NCBI RefSeq assembly: GCF_019973775.1
Contig: NZ_AP025032.1
Span: 1,426,001-1,490,000 of the forward strand
Source: Aureimonas sp. SA4125
GTDB taxonomy: Bacteria > Pseudomonadota > Alphaproteobacteria > Rhizobiales > Rhizobiaceae
Reading direction: 5' to 3'
Length of the DNA stretch: 64,000 bases
Shown here: one piece after another, positions 42,681 to 52,703 of the stretch
Position numbering within the stretch: position 1 is the stretch's first letter
Layout: every line of letters begins with the position of its first letter
Position numbers and translations under genes: made by a program
Notes under the pieces: model-generated
Seen by the model: the letters and a program-made list of their open reading frames with translations, nothing else
The model's database searches: none
Told to the model about the DNA's origin: nothing

Positions 42681-45374
42681 TTGGACGATCAGGACGGCAC
42701 CATCGGCCCGACGACCCCTTTGCGCCCCGCTCGAACCCGAGCCGGCGCCGGTCGGTCGAAGACAATCGCCGGCACGCGGCCTGCGGGCAAGGCGGCAACG
42801 CGCAAAGCGGGCGCGGACAAGACGGTTGCGGGGAAGGCGGGCGCGGGGAAGGCGGGCGCTGACAAGACCGGCACGGACAAGGCCGTCCGCGGCAAGGCTG
42901 TGCAGGCCAGACCCGGCACGACGAAACCGGCGGCGACACGGCAGGGGGCGGCCACGATGCAGAAGCCGCGCCCGGCCGCGCGGCGCATCGGTGCGGCGCA
43001 CGTCCCGGCGCTTGCCCGTTCCGCGCCGCGGATCGCGCAGTCGCTGGTTTTCCCGGCCGCAGCGGCATCGGGTCTGCCGTCTTCGGGAGCCGAGGCACCG
43101 GACGCTCCGGATATGGACAAGCCGGCGGCGAACGGCGCTGTCGCCGACACCTCGGTCACGAGTATCGCGGAGCGGCTGGAAGCCAATTCCGGAAGCCCGC
43201 CGCCGCTGGTCGAGACGGTGATCACCCCGCAGGATGCCGAACTGCCCGCCGACCGTTTCATCAACCGCGAGATCTCCTGGCTGCAGTTCAACCGCCGCGT
43301 CCTCGAGGAATCGCAGAATCCGGTGCAGCCGCTGCTCGAACGCGTCCGCTTCCTGTCGATCTCGGCCGGCAATCTCGACGAGTTCTTCATGGTTCGCGTC
43401 GCTGCGATCGCCGCGCAGGTGCGCGAAAAAATCACGGCGCGCAGCGATGACGGGCTGACGCCACAGGAGCAGCTCGACACGATCCTCGAGGATGTCGGCC
43501 GGCTGCAGGAGGAGCAGCAGGCCTCGCTCGCCGACCTCGTCAAGGAACTCAGGGCCGAGAACATCCTGATCGTCGGCGCCGGTGAGTTGAAGAAGGACGA
43601 CCGCGCCTGGCTCGAACAGCATTTCGACGACGCGATCTTCCCGGTGCTGACGCCGCTGTCGATCGACCCGGCGCATCCCTTCCCCTTCATCCCCAATCTC
43701 GGCTTCTCGATCGCGCTGGCGCTGGTGCGCGACAGCGACAAGCAGAAGATGAGCGCGCTCCTGCGCCTGCCGGTCGCCCTGCCGCGCTTCGTCGAGATGC
43801 CGAAGAGCGAGCTCGGGCAGCTGCGCTTCGTGCCGCTGGAAAGCGTCGTGGCGCTGTTCATCGGACGGCTCTTTCCGGGATACCGCGTGCGCGGCGCCGG
43901 CACCTTCCGCATCATCCGCGACAGTGACATCGAGGTCGAGGAGGAGGCCGAGGATCTGGTGCGCCTGTTCGAATCGGCGCTGAAGCGGCGGCGGCGCGGC
44001 CAGGTGATCCGCATCGAGTTCGATTCCGTCATGCCCGAGGATCTGCGCGGCTTCGTCGCCGGTCAGCTGGAAGTGCCGGAAAACCGGGTCTCGGTGATGG
44101 ATGGCATGCTGGCGCTGGAATCGGTGTCGCAGATCGTCAAGGCGCCGCGCGACGAGCTGAAGTTCACGCCCTACATCCCGCGCTTTCCCGAGCGCATCCG
44201 CGAGCACAATGGCGATTGCTTCGCCGCCATCCGCGAGAAGGACATCATCGTCCACCATCCCTACGAGTCCTTCGACGTGGTGGCGCAGTTCGTGCGTCAG
44301 GCCTCGGTCGATCCGAACGTCATCGCCATCAAGCAGACGCTCTACCGCACGTCCAACGACTCGCCGATCGTGCGGGCCCTGATCGATGCCGCCGAGGCCG
44401 GCAAGTCGGTGACGGCGCTGATCGAGATCAAGGCCCGCTTCGACGAGGAAGCCAACATCAAGTGGGCGCGGGATCTTGAGCGCGCCGGCGTGCAGGTGGT
44501 CTTCGGCTTCATCGAGAAGAAGACGCATGCGAAGCTGTCGCTCGTCGTCCGTCGCGAGGAGGGCAAGCTCGTCAACTTCGTCCATATCGGAACCGGCAAC
44601 TACCACCCGATCACCGCGAAGATCTACACCGACCTGTCCTACTTCACGACCGACCCGGACATCGCGCACGACGTCCTGCTCGTCTTCAACTACATCACCG
44701 GCTACGCCGAGCCCGCCGACCTCAGGAAGCTCGCGGTGTCGCCGCTGAACATGCGCAAGCGAATCCTCGACAACATCGCCGCCGAAGTCGCGCATGTGAA
44801 GGCCGGGCGCACCGGCCAGATCTGGATGAAGATGAACTCGCTGGTCGATGCGAAGATCATCGACGCGCTCTATCGGGCGAGCCAGGCGGGTGTCGAGATC
44901 GACCTGATCGTGCGCGGCATCTGCTGCCTCAGGCCCCGCGTGCCCGGCCTTTCCGACAACATCCGCGTCAAGTCGATCGTCGGCCGCTTTCTCGAGCACA
45001 GCCGCATCTTCTGCTTCGGCAACGGCTACGGCTTGCCATCCGATCACGCCACCGTGTACATGGGCTCGGCCGACATGATGCCGCGCAACCTGGACCGGCG
45101 GGTCGAGACCATGGTGCCGATCACCAACCCGACCGTGCACAGCCAGATCCTGTCGCAGATCATGCTGGGCAACATCCTGGACAACCAGCAGAGCTGGTCG
45201 GTTCTTTCCGACGGCACCTCGCGCCGCATCGTCGTCGCCGAGGGCGAGCAACCTTTCAACACGCAGCGCTATTTCATGACCAATCCCAGCCTGTCCGGGC
45301 GCGGCAAGGCTCTGAAATCCGATGCCCCGAGATTGATAGCAAGACAACGTGCCGAACATTCCCGCTTTGATTGA
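42681..45374 (+). CDS. ppk: Polyphosphate kinase with long Lys-rich N-terminal extension
   Basis: The enzyme has 897 residues and reversibly makes polyphosphate from ATP. The catalytic protein starts near residue 190 ([19 protein letters not shown]). It has the autophosphorylated histidine in [10 protein letters not shown] and the second conserved histidine in HIGTGNYHP. Residues 1-185 are low complexity: Lys/Ala/Gly/Thr-rich repeats such as [18 protein letters not shown], then an Ala/Pro-rich linker. Usual Ppk length is near 700, so this is a large extension. The TTG start at 42681 follows AGGAGG, supporting the extended form; in-frame ATGs occur later. It overlaps the end region of ppx's start. 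Confidence 0.9.
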   Translation: MDDQDGTIGPTTPLRPARTRAGAGRSKTIAGTRPAGKAATRKAGADKTVAGKAGAGKAGADKTGTDKAVRGKAVQARPGTTKPAATRQGAATMQKPRPAARRIGAAHVPALARSAPRIAQSLVFPAAAASGLPSSGAEAPDAPDMDKPAANGAVADTSVTSIAERLEANSGSPPPLVETVITPQDAELPADRFINREISWLQFNRRVLEESQNPVQPLLERVRFLSISAGNLDEFFMVRVAAIAAQVREKITARSDDGLTPQEQLDTILEDVGRLQEEQQASLADLVKELRAENILIVGAGELKKDDRAWLEQHFDDAIFPVLTPLSIDPAHPFPFIPNLGFSIALALVRDSDKQKMSALLRLPVALPRFVEMPKSELGQLRFVPLESVVALFIGRLFPGYRVRGAGTFRIIRDSDIEVEEEAEDLVRLFESALKRRRRGQVIRIEFDSVMPEDLRGFVAGQLEVPENRVSVMDGMLALESVSQIVKAPRDELKFTPYIPRFPERIREHNGDCFAAIREKDIIVHHPYESFDVVAQFVRQASVDPNVIAIKQTLYRTSNDSPIVRALIDAAEAGKSVTALIEIKARFDEEANIKWARDLERAGVQVVFGFIEKKTHAKLSLVVRREEGKLVNFVHIGTGNYHPITAKIYTDLSYFTTDPDIAHDVLLVFNYITGYAEPADLRKLAVSPLNMRKRILDNIAAEVAHVKAGRTGQIWMKMNSLVDAKIIDALYRASQAGVEIDLIVRGICCLRPRVPGLSDNIRVKSIVGRFLEHSRIFCFGNGYGLPSDHATVYMGSADMMPRNLDRRVETMVPITNPTVHSQILSQIMLGNILDNQQSWSVLSDGTSRRIVVAEGEQPFNTQRYFMTNPSLSGRGKALKSDAPRLIARQRAEHSRFD

Positions 45375-46881
45375 CGACATGGTGCAAGGCCGGCTGCCGG
45401 GTCGAACCCCGGTGGCCGTCGTCGATATCGGCTCGAATTCGGTGCGTCTCGTCATCTACGAGGGCAACAGCCGTTCGCTGACGGTGCTCTTCAACGAGAA
45501 GATGCTCTCGGGTCTCGGCAAGGGCCTGGCGCAGACGAAGCGTCTCGACGAGCGCTCCGTCGCAAGCGCCCTCTCGGCGCTGACGCGGTTTCGCGCGCTG
45601 GCCGCCCAGGCGGGCGTCACCGAACTCTATCCGATCGCCACCGCCGCCGCGCGCGAGGCGACCAACGGGCCGGACTTCATCACCGCGGCCGAGGCGGCCA
45701 TCGGCTGCCCGATCCACATCCTCTCGGGCGCCGACGAGGCGCGCTATGCCGCCGAGGGCGTCGTCGCCGGGTTCCACATGCCCGACGGCATCGCCGGCGA
45801 TCTCGGCGGCGGAAGCCTCGAACTCGTCGACGTCGCCAAGGGCGAGATCGGCGAGGGCCTGACGCTGCCGCTGGGCGGTCTCCGGCTGCAGGACATGTCG
45901 GGCAACGACATCGCCAAGGCGCGCAAGATCGCCGACCGGGAAGTCGGCGGTTGCGCGCTCGCCGGCGCGGGCGAAGGCCGGCCGTTCTTCGCCGTCGGCG
46001 GCACCTGGCGCAATCTCGCCAAGCTCCACATGGAGCAGATGCGCTATCCTCTCCACGTCATGCACGGCTACGAGATCCCGGTTGCCGGCGCCGTCGACTT
46101 CCTCGACGCCGTCGCCAGGGGCGATCCCGAGTCGCTGCCCGGCATCACCGCGGTGTCGCGCAGCCGCCGCGCGCTCCTCGCCTATGGCGCGGTGACGCTG
46201 CAGAGCGTCATCAAGTTCGTCAAACCGTCGAGCATCGTCCTCTCGGCTCTCGGCGTGCGCGAAGGCTTCCTGCACTCGCTGCTGCCGGAGGAGGAGAGGG
46301 CAAAGGACCCGCTGATCGAGGCGGCGCTGGAGCTCTCGATCCTGCGCTCGCGCTCGCCCAGACACGCGCTCGAACTCGTCGACTGGAGCCGCCGCAGCTT
46401 CGAGATCCTCGGCATCGAGGAGACGCCCTACGAGGAGCGGCTGCGCGAGGCGGCCTGCCTGCTCGCCGACATCGGCTGGCGCGCCCATCCCGACTATCGC
46501 GGCAAGCAGAGCCTGTCGATCATCGCGCATGCGGCATTTCCGGCGATCGACCACCAGGGCAGGGCGTTTCTGGGTCTGGCCAACTATTACCGGCACGAGG
46601 GCAATTTCGAGCAGGTCGCGGTGCCCGACATCGAGAACCTCCTGACCCCGCGCCTTCTCCACCGCGCGCGCATCCTCGCCGCGCTTTTCCGCGCCACCTA
46701 TCTGATGACGGCCTCGATGCCGGGCGTGCTGCCGAAGTTCAACTGGGCGCAGGACCCGCGCGGCGGCTTCGCCCTGGTGATCCCGCCCGACCTTGCCGGC
46801 CTGATGGGCGATCGCCCGACCGGGCGCCTCGAGCAGTTCGCCAAGGTCGTGGAGCGCACGCTCCGCTTCGAGGTGCGCTGA
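45349..46881 (+). CDS. ppx: Exopolyphosphatase / pppGpp phosphohydrolase family
   Basis: The enzyme has 510 residues of the Ppx/GppA ASKHA family and degrades polyphosphate or converts pppGpp to ppGpp. [17 protein letters not shown] is the phosphate-1 loop, [11 protein letters not shown] the second and [12 protein letters not shown] the third. A C-terminal HD-like helical domain follows. The GTG start at 45349 overlaps ppk by 26 bases; an in-frame ATG at 45379 is an alternative. Synthesis and breakdown of polyphosphate are thus encoded together. Confidence 0.94.
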   Translation: MPNIPALIDDMVQGRLPGRTPVAVVDIGSNSVRLVIYEGNSRSLTVLFNEKMLSGLGKGLAQTKRLDERSVASALSALTRFRALAAQAGVTELYPIATAAAREATNGPDFITAAEAAIGCPIHILSGADEARYAAEGVVAGFHMPDGIAGDLGGGSLELVDVAKGEIGEGLTLPLGGLRLQDMSGNDIAKARKIADREVGGCALAGAGEGRPFFAVGGTWRNLAKLHMEQMRYPLHVMHGYEIPVAGAVDFLDAVARGDPESLPGITAVSRSRRALLAYGAVTLQSVIKFVKPSSIVLSALGVREGFLHSLLPEEERAKDPLIEAALELSILRSRSPRHALELVDWSRRSFEILGIEETPYEERLREAACLLADIGWRAHPDYRGKQSLSIIAHAAFPAIDHQGRAFLGLANYYRHEGNFEQVAVPDIENLLTPRLLHRARILAALFRATYLMTASMPGVLPKFNWAQDPRGGFALVIPPDLAGLMGDRPTGRLEQFAKVVERTLRFEVR

Positions 46882-46928
46882 CGCGCCCGATCTTCCGCCC
46901 GCCCCTCAGTGACATCGCAGAAGCATCC

Positions 46929-47165
46929 ATGTTGAAATTCCTGTCCATCCTCCTTGCCGCCGTGATCGGCGGCGGGATTTTCGCCGGCGGTCGCTGGTAC
47001 GTCTATGCCGAGTACAGCGCCACGCCCTATGACGAGGTCGGCATCGCGCTCAACACCGCCGTGCCCGGCCCCCTGAACGCCTGGGCCTGCGCCCGCCTGC
47101 ACGAACGCTTTCCCAGCGCGCTGCCGCCTCTGGGCTGCGCTGCGGCAGATGGCAGCTGGCGATAG
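46929..47165 (+). CDS. Small membrane-anchored protein of unknown function
   Basis: The protein has 78 residues. The N-terminal hydrophobic segment (FLSILLAAVIGGGIFAGG) is probably an uncleaved anchor, followed by a polar part with two cysteines (AWACARLHERF and PPLGCAAADG). It lies 47 bases after ppx and is probably in the same operon. A short protein at this position after ppx is common in related genomes, but no function is known. The stop codon lies inside a 16-base direct repeat. Confidence 0.7.
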   Translation: MLKFLSILLAAVIGGGIFAGGRWYVYAEYSATPYDEVGIALNTAVPGPLNAWACARLHERFPSALPPLGCAAADGSWR

Positions 47166-47194
47166 GGATAGGGGGGATGGCGATAGGGATAGGG
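47158..47194. repeat. Direct repeat, 16 bp twice
   Basis: GGCGATAGGGATAGGG occurs at 47158-47173 and 47179-47194. The first copy contains the stop codon (TAG) of the preceding small gene, so the repeat probably arose by local duplication. Confidence 0.75.
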
Positions 47195-47222
47195 AGTGGC
47201 CACTAGCCGCTGGCCCCTCAAG

Positions 47223-47256
47223 TTCGTCATCCCGGCCTTGAGCCGGGATCCATGCC
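47223..47256. repeat. Dispersed extragenic palindrome
   Basis: TTCGTCATCCCGGCCTTGAG begins a 34-base unit that matches the repeat at 29622-29655 with one difference. It is palindromic around the CTTGA core. A related hairpin, GCGC-TTT-GCGC in a GTC...GAC context, follows at about 47299-47345. Confidence 0.7.
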
Positions 47257-47431
47257 GTGACGTCGAACGTGCCCATTTCGGCACAGGATGACCCGCGTCA
47301 TCGTCCCGGCATGGATCCCCGCGCTTTGCGCGAGGATGACGACCCTCAGGAAAGTCGCATTTCTCGCAGGCCCACGGTTGCCCTGTGGCGCCGAGCGGCG
47401 ATGGGACGCGGCCCGCCGCATCCGCGCAGCC

Positions 47432-48586
47432 TTATCCGAGCTCGACCACCGCCACCTTGCGATCGCGGAAACACAGCGCCGCCTTGCCTTCCAACAGCTC
47501 CAGCGCGCGGTCGCCGAAGATCTTGCGGCGCCAGCCGGACATCGCGGCGATCTCGGCCTCGGCGCCGCGGGCGGCGAGTTGCTCCAGATCGTCGCCCGAG
47601 GCGATCATCTTGCCGGCGACGCCTTCCTCCTCGACCACGATCTTCAGGAGGACCTTCAGGAACTCCACGGCCGCGGCGGTGCCTTCGGGAAGGTTCGGGA
47701 GTTTCGGGATCGCCGGCAGCTCGCTCTTGGGGATCGCCATCGCGCGCTCGATCGCGGCAAGAATCTCCTTGCCGTTCTGCGAGCGCTCGAAACCCTTCGG
47801 AATGGTCCTGAGGCGCGCCAGCGTCTGCTCGTCGCGCGGCTGCTGCTGCGCGATCTCGTAGATCGTGTCGTCCTTCATGATGCGGCCGCGCGGCTGGTCG
47901 CGGGCGCGCGCCTCGCGCTCGCGCCAGGCCGCGACCTCCTTCAGGATCGCGAGCTCGATCGGCTTGCGCACGCGCATCTTCAGGCGCTTCCAGACGTCGT
48001 CGGGATGGATGTCGTAGGTGTCGGGATTGGCGAGCACCGCCATCTCGTCGTCGAGCCAGTCGTCGCGTCCCTCGGCGGCGAGGCGCGCCTTCAGCACCTT
48101 GTAGACGTCGCGCAGGAAAGTGACGTCGGCCAGTGCGTAGACCAATTGCTCCTCGGAGAGCGGACGGCGCCGCCAGTCGGTGAAGCGGGAGGTCTTGTCG
48201 ATCCGCCCGTCCGTCGTCTTGGCCACGAGCTGGTCGTAGGCGATCGATTCGCCGAAGCCGCAGACCATGGCGGCGATCTGCGTGTCGAACATCGGCTTGG
48301 GCAGTAGCCCGCCGAGCTTGTAGACGATCTCCAGGTCCTGGCGCGCGGCGTGGAAGACCTTGATGACGTTCTCGTCGGCCATCAGGTCGAAGAAGGGCTT
48401 CAGATCCATGCCCTGCGCCAGCGGGTCGACGATGACCGCCAGCCCGTCCGACGCCATCTGGATGAGACAGAGCTCCGGCCAGAAGGTGGTCTCCCGGATG
48501 AACTCGGTGTCGACGGTGACGAAGGGCGCCTTGGCGAAGACGCGGCAGGCCTCAGCGAGGCCGACGGTAGTGGTGATAGGCTCCAT
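47432..48586 (-). CDS. rnd: Ribonuclease D
   Basis: The enzyme has 384 residues, a 3'-5' exoribonuclease for tRNA end maturation. The DEDDy catalytic motifs are in order: FVTVDTEFIRE (Exo I), VFHAARQDLEIVY (Exo II) and YALADVTFLRDVY (Exo III). An HRDC domain (about 210-290) and a second helical part follow. The gene is convergent with the ppx operon, and its start region faces aspS. Confidence 0.95.
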   Translation of the reverse strand: MEPITTTVGLAEACRVFAKAPFVTVDTEFIRETTFWPELCLIQMASDGLAVIVDPLAQGMDLKPFFDLMADENVIKVFHAARQDLEIVYKLGGLLPKPMFDTQIAAMVCGFGESIAYDQLVAKTTDGRIDKTSRFTDWRRRPLSEEQLVYALADVTFLRDVYKVLKARLAAEGRDDWLDDEMAVLANPDTYDIHPDDVWKRLKMRVRKPIELAILKEVAAWREREARARDQPRGRIMKDDTIYEIAQQQPRDEQTLARLRTIPKGFERSQNGKEILAAIERAMAIPKSELPAIPKLPNLPEGTAAAVEFLKVLLKIVVEEEGVAGKMIASGDDLEQLAARGAEAEIAAMSGWRRKIFGDRALELLEGKAALCFRDRKVAVVELG

Positions 48587-48667
48587 GGTGATTTCATAGC
48601 CGATGTCGGCGCACCTGCGAAGCCCGCCGAAGCGGCATTCCGCAATGCAATGCGTCGCGCCGAAATC

Positions 48668-48696
48668 TTGACAGCGCGGGGGTCCCGTGCGCTTTT
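48668..48696 (+). promoter_or_regulatory. Candidate promoter of aspS
   Basis: TTGACA at 48668-48673 is a perfect -35 hexamer (preceded by C, as in the CTTGAC of Rhizobiales). A 17-base spacer is followed by GCTTTT at 48691-48696, a weak -10. It lies 102 bases before the aspS start in the gap between divergent genes. Confidence 0.4.
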
Positions 48697-48798
48697 CCCG
48701 CGATATCGAACCGGCAGCCTCAGCGCGCCGGATCAGCGCGCCGAGCGATCCCGCGCGCCACCCCGCGCGCCCTTGACGAAAAGCCAGGAAGAAACGCC

Positions 48799-50604
48799 AT
48801 GCACCGCTACCGCAGCCATACCTGCGCCGCCCTCCGCGAGACCCATGTCGGCGAGACGGTCCGGCTTTCCGGCTGGGCGCACCGCGTCCGCGACCATGGC
48901 GGCCTGCTGTTCATCGATCTGCGCGACCATTACGGCCTGACGCAGATCGTCGTCGATCCCGATTCGCCCGCCTTCACGACCGCCGAGACGATCCGCTCGG
49001 AATGGGTGGTGAAGATCACCGGCACGGTGAAGGCGCGCAGCCCCGAGACGGTGAACCCGAAACTGCCGACCGGCGCGGTCGAGCTCTTCGCCGAGGACAT
49101 CGAGATCCTGTCGGCCTCGAAGGAACTGCCGCTGCCGGTGTTCGGCGAGCTGGACTATCCCGAGGACGTCCGGCTCACCTACCGCTTTCTCGACCTTCGC
49201 CGCGACACGCTGCACAGGAACATCATGCGCCGTACCCAGATCATCGCGGCGATGCGCCGGCGGATGACGGAGAGCGCCTTCACCGAATTCTCGACGCCGA
49301 TCCTGACGGCCTCGTCGCCCGAAGGCGCGCGTGACTTCCTGGTGCCGTCCCGCATCCACCAGGGCAAGTTCTATGCCCTGCCGCAGGCGCCGCAGCAGTA
49401 CAAGCAGCTGATCATGATGTCGGGCTTCGACCGCTACTTCCAGATCGCGCCCTGCTTCCGCGACGAGGACCCGCGCGCCGACCGCCTGCCGGGCGAGTTC
49501 TACCAGCTCGACGTCGAGATGAGCTTCGTCGAGCAGGAGGACATCTTCCAGACCATGGAGCCGGTGATCCGCGGCGTGTTCGAGGATTTCGCCGACGGCA
49601 AGCCGGTCAGCCAGACCTTCCAGCGCATCCCGCATGCCGAAGCCCTGCGCAAATACGGCTCGGACAAGCCGGACCTGCGCAACCCGATCGAGATGCAGGC
49701 CGTCACCGACGCCTTTGCCGGCTCCGGCTTCAAGGTCTTCGCCGGCATGATCGCGGCCGATTCCGAGGTCGAGGTCTGGGCGATCCCGGCCAAGCGCAAG
49801 GACGGCCAGGATGCGATCGGCCGCGCCTTCTGCGACCGGATGAACTCCTGGGCGCAGGGGCAGGGGCAGCCGGGCCTCGGCTACATCTTCTGGCGCGAGG
49901 AGGAGGGCGCGGTCGCCGGCGCCGGCCCGCTCGCCAAGAACATCGGCCCCGAACGCACCGAGGGCTTGCGTGAAAAGCTCGGCCTGTCCACGGGCGACGC
50001 CTGCTTCTTCGTCGCCGGCAAGCCGAAGACCTTCGTGTCCTTCGCGGGCGCGGCGCGCACGCAGGTCGGCGAGGAGCTCGATCTCGTCGACCGCGACCAG
50101 TTCAAGCTCGCCTGGATCATCGACTTCCCCTTCTACGAATGGGACGAGGACAACAAGAAGGTCGACTTCGCGCACAATCCGTTCTCGATGCCACAGGGCG
50201 GCATGGAGGCGCTTGAGACGCAGGATCCGCTGTCGCTGAAGGCGTTCCAGTACGACATCGTCTGCAACGGTTTCGAGATCGCCTCGGGCGGCATCCGCAA
50301 CCAGCAGCCGGAGACGATGGTGAAGGCCTTCGAGATCGCCGGCTACTCGCGCGAGGAGGTCGAGCAGCGCTTCGGCGGGCTCTACCGCGCCTTCCAGTAC
50401 GGCGCCCCGCCGCATGGCGGCATGGCGGCGGGCGTCGACCGCATCGTCATGCTGCTCTGCGGCGTCAAGAACCTGCGCGAGATCACCATGTTCCCGATGA
50501 ACCAGCAGGCCTACGACCTGTTGATGGCCGCGCCGAACGAGGCATCGCCGGCCCAGCTGAAGGAACTCGGCATCCGCGTCGCGCCGACGGCCAAGCCGAC
50601 CTGA
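48799..50604 (+). CDS. aspS: Aspartyl-tRNA synthetase
   Basis: This class II synthetase has 601 residues. The N-terminal OB-fold anticodon-binding domain (about 1-105) includes [23 protein letters not shown]. The catalytic core has motif 2 ([19 protein letters not shown]) and motif 3 ([16 protein letters not shown]), with the bacterial GAD insertion between them. Its length and character fit the tRNA(Asp/Asn) non-discriminating or bacterial type; which one cannot be judged by eye. The stop codon lies in an inverted repeat, CCGACCTGA-G-TCAGGTCGG (50596-50614), without a T run. Confidence 0.97.
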   Translation: MHRYRSHTCAALRETHVGETVRLSGWAHRVRDHGGLLFIDLRDHYGLTQIVVDPDSPAFTTAETIRSEWVVKITGTVKARSPETVNPKLPTGAVELFAEDIEILSASKELPLPVFGELDYPEDVRLTYRFLDLRRDTLHRNIMRRTQIIAAMRRRMTESAFTEFSTPILTASSPEGARDFLVPSRIHQGKFYALPQAPQQYKQLIMMSGFDRYFQIAPCFRDEDPRADRLPGEFYQLDVEMSFVEQEDIFQTMEPVIRGVFEDFADGKPVSQTFQRIPHAEALRKYGSDKPDLRNPIEMQAVTDAFAGSGFKVFAGMIAADSEVEVWAIPAKRKDGQDAIGRAFCDRMNSWAQGQGQPGLGYIFWREEEGAVAGAGPLAKNIGPERTEGLREKLGLSTGDACFFVAGKPKTFVSFAGAARTQVGEELDLVDRDQFKLAWIIDFPFYEWDEDNKKVDFAHNPFSMPQGGMEALETQDPLSLKAFQYDIVCNGFEIASGGIRNQQPETMVKAFEIAGYSREEVEQRFGGLYRAFQYGAPPHGGMAAGVDRIVMLLCGVKNLREITMFPMNQQAYDLLMAAPNEASPAQLKELGIRVAPTAKPT

Positions 50605-50684
50605 GTCAGGTCGGGGCCTGCGCCGCGGCAATCGCTTTCGTCGCGGCTTGTCGTCATGGTAAGTTAACCAGACTAGGAGCTTTA

Positions 50685-52268
50685 TTGACGGGCGTCGGGC
50701 AGGCGAACAGCTTGGGCGAGGCCTCGTCGGCGCGCAACGGACGGCATGATATGAAGCAGGATCCGACCATGGAGAGCGTCACCCCGCCGGCCGTGGGGTC
50801 TGACGAGCCGGCCTTCGACTTTGACATGGCCCCGGTGCCGCTGTGGCTGGAGGATTGGTCCGGTATCAGCGCGAAGTTCGACATGTGGCGCCAGGCTGGC
50901 GTCACCGATCTCGCCGCCTTCCTCGCGGAGGATCGCGGCCGGGTGCGCGAATGCAGCGCCCTGATCCGCGTGCTGGGGGTGAACAAGCGGACGCTGGCGC
51001 TGTTCGAGGCGGCCGACCTGCCGGATCTCATCGCCAATCTCCACAAGGTCTTCAGCGACGAGATGCTGGAAAACCACGTCGACGAACTCGTCCAGCTCTG
51101 GAGCGGAGCGTCGGAGTTCACGAGCCAGGCGGTCAATCACACGCTGTCGGGTCGCCGACTGGACATCCAGCTCAAGGCGCAAATGCTGCCCGGCCACGAG
51201 CAGGACTGGGCGCGCATCCTGATCGCCACCGAGGACGTGACCGAGCGCGAGGATGCCAGACGCCGCGCGAGTCTCAGCGAGAGCTACGCCCGCGGCCTGT
51301 TCGAACACTCCCCGGTATCGCTCTGGGTCGAGGACTTTTCCGCCGTCAAGAACCTCATCGAGGGCGTGCGGGACCGCGGCGTCACCGATTTTCGCACCTT
51401 CCTCGACGTGCATCCGGAATTCGTCACGCGCTGCATGAGCGAGATCCGCGTCATCGACGTCAACCAGCACACGCTGGATCTCTTTCACGCCCCCGACAAG
51501 GCGACGCTCCTGCGCCGGCTGGGCGAGGTCTTCCGCGACGGGATGGAGCTGCACTTCAAGGAGCAGCTGATCGACCTGTGGATGGGCAAGCTCTTCCAGC
51601 AGCGCGAGGTGGTGAACTACTCGCTGGACGGCGACTCGCTCCACGTTCACATGCAGTTCTCGGTGCTTCCGGGCCGCGAGCGCGACTGGACGCTGGTGCA
51701 GGTTGCGCTGACCGACATCACGGCGCGCAAGAAGGCCGAGGCCTATCTCGAATATCTGGGCAAGCACGAGGTCCTGACGCGGCTCTACAACCGGTCCTTC
51801 TACGTCGACGAGTTGAACCGGCTGGAGCGGATGGGCCCCTATCCCGTCACGGTCATCATCGCCGACTTGAACGGGCTGAAGCCCATCAATGACGAGCTTG
51901 GCCATGCCGCGGGCGACGCCATGCTGCGCCGCGCCGGCGAGGTGCTGAACGGTGCCGTCTCGAAGCCGCACCACGCGGCCCGGATCGGCGGCGACGAGTT
52001 CTGCGTGCTGATGCCGGCGACGGCCGCGGACGAGGCCCAGGCGATGGTCGACGCGATCGAAAAACTCACCGAGATCAACAACCAGTTCTATGCCGGGAAC
52101 CGCCTCAGCTTCTCCATCGGCTGCGCCACCGGCGTCGAGGGCGAGCGCCTCGAGGAGGTGGTCAAGCGCGCCGACGCCGCGATGTACGAAAGAAAGCGCG
52201 AATACTATTCCGTCGAGGCCATCGACCGCCGCCGGCGCGACGCGAAGACGGATGCGGCGCATCTCTAG
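50685..52268 (+). CDS. Diguanylate cyclase with duplicated PAS-like domain
   Basis: The protein has 527 residues. Two homologous PAS-like sensor domains (about 50-185 and 205-335) align closely: PLWLEDWSGI against SLWVEDFSAV, GVTDLAAFL against GVTDFRTFL, and MLPGHEQDWARILIATEDVT against VLPGRERDWTLVQVALTDIT. A GGDEF domain follows (about 355-505) with intact RIGGDEFCVL near residue 434, so cyclase activity is expected. No EAL domain and no membrane segment. I chose the TTG at 50685 because AGGAG is five bases upstream; an ATG at 50751 is the alternative. Confidence 0.9.
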   Translation: MTGVGQANSLGEASSARNGRHDMKQDPTMESVTPPAVGSDEPAFDFDMAPVPLWLEDWSGISAKFDMWRQAGVTDLAAFLAEDRGRVRECSALIRVLGVNKRTLALFEAADLPDLIANLHKVFSDEMLENHVDELVQLWSGASEFTSQAVNHTLSGRRLDIQLKAQMLPGHEQDWARILIATEDVTEREDARRRASLSESYARGLFEHSPVSLWVEDFSAVKNLIEGVRDRGVTDFRTFLDVHPEFVTRCMSEIRVIDVNQHTLDLFHAPDKATLLRRLGEVFRDGMELHFKEQLIDLWMGKLFQQREVVNYSLDGDSLHVHMQFSVLPGRERDWTLVQVALTDITARKKAEAYLEYLGKHEVLTRLYNRSFYVDELNRLERMGPYPVTVIIADLNGLKPINDELGHAAGDAMLRRAGEVLNGAVSKPHHAARIGGDEFCVLMPATAADEAQAMVDAIEKLTEINNQFYAGNRLSFSIGCATGVEGERLEEVVKRADAAMYERKREYYSVEAIDRRRRDAKTDAAHL

Positions 52269-52703
52269 GCTTGGCCGGCCGCGGTCACGGTTCGAGCGCG
52301 GTGGCGCCTCCAACCCTCTGAAGTAAATCCAACCCTTTGAAGTAAAAGGGGTGTCGGCCGCCGTTCGGCCACGGCGATCCCCTCAGGATCACGATTTGCG
52401 ATGACAACCTCGCGATGGGGCTGGCCACTCCGCCATCGGCCCGATACAATTTTCCAAGGTCCGGAATAAAAGGACAGGCGACGACGCTGCAAAGCGTCGC
52501 GATCGGCAAAAGCCGGCGGGAGGAAAGATGGTCATCAGGAGTGCGGGGAGTACCGTGTCCTGCGGCAAGGCCGACGCGTCGGCGCATGCGGCAGGTGCCC
52601 GGCGATCCATCCAGTCGGGTGGCAGGGCCTGGAACGCATGGGTTCTGTCGGTATCCCGACACCAGACCACGGACTGTGCAGGTCCTTTTAACGGCGACAT
52701 CGC
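52269..52703. other. Intergenic region before the sugar transporter
   Basis: About 435 bases with no supported gene. It contains a tandem direct repeat (52311-52348, listed separately) and probably the transporter promoter, which I cannot place. Confidence 0.4.
52311..52348. repeat. Tandem 19-bp direct repeat
   Basis: CCAACCCTCTGAAGTAAAT (52311-52329) is followed immediately by CCAACCCTTTGAAGTAAAA (52330-52348), differing at two positions. The repeat lies about 45 bases after the diguanylate cyclase stop. Function unknown. Confidence 0.7.

Noticed and set aside
45398..45420. tRNA-like T-arm sequence (GGTCGAACCCC)
   Set aside because: It lies within ppx in frame, and no acceptor stem or anticodon arm can be built around it.
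42297..45455. Open frame of 1052 codons opposite ppk
   Set aside because: Shadow of ppk and hdaA; composition is antisense-like and no domain is seen.
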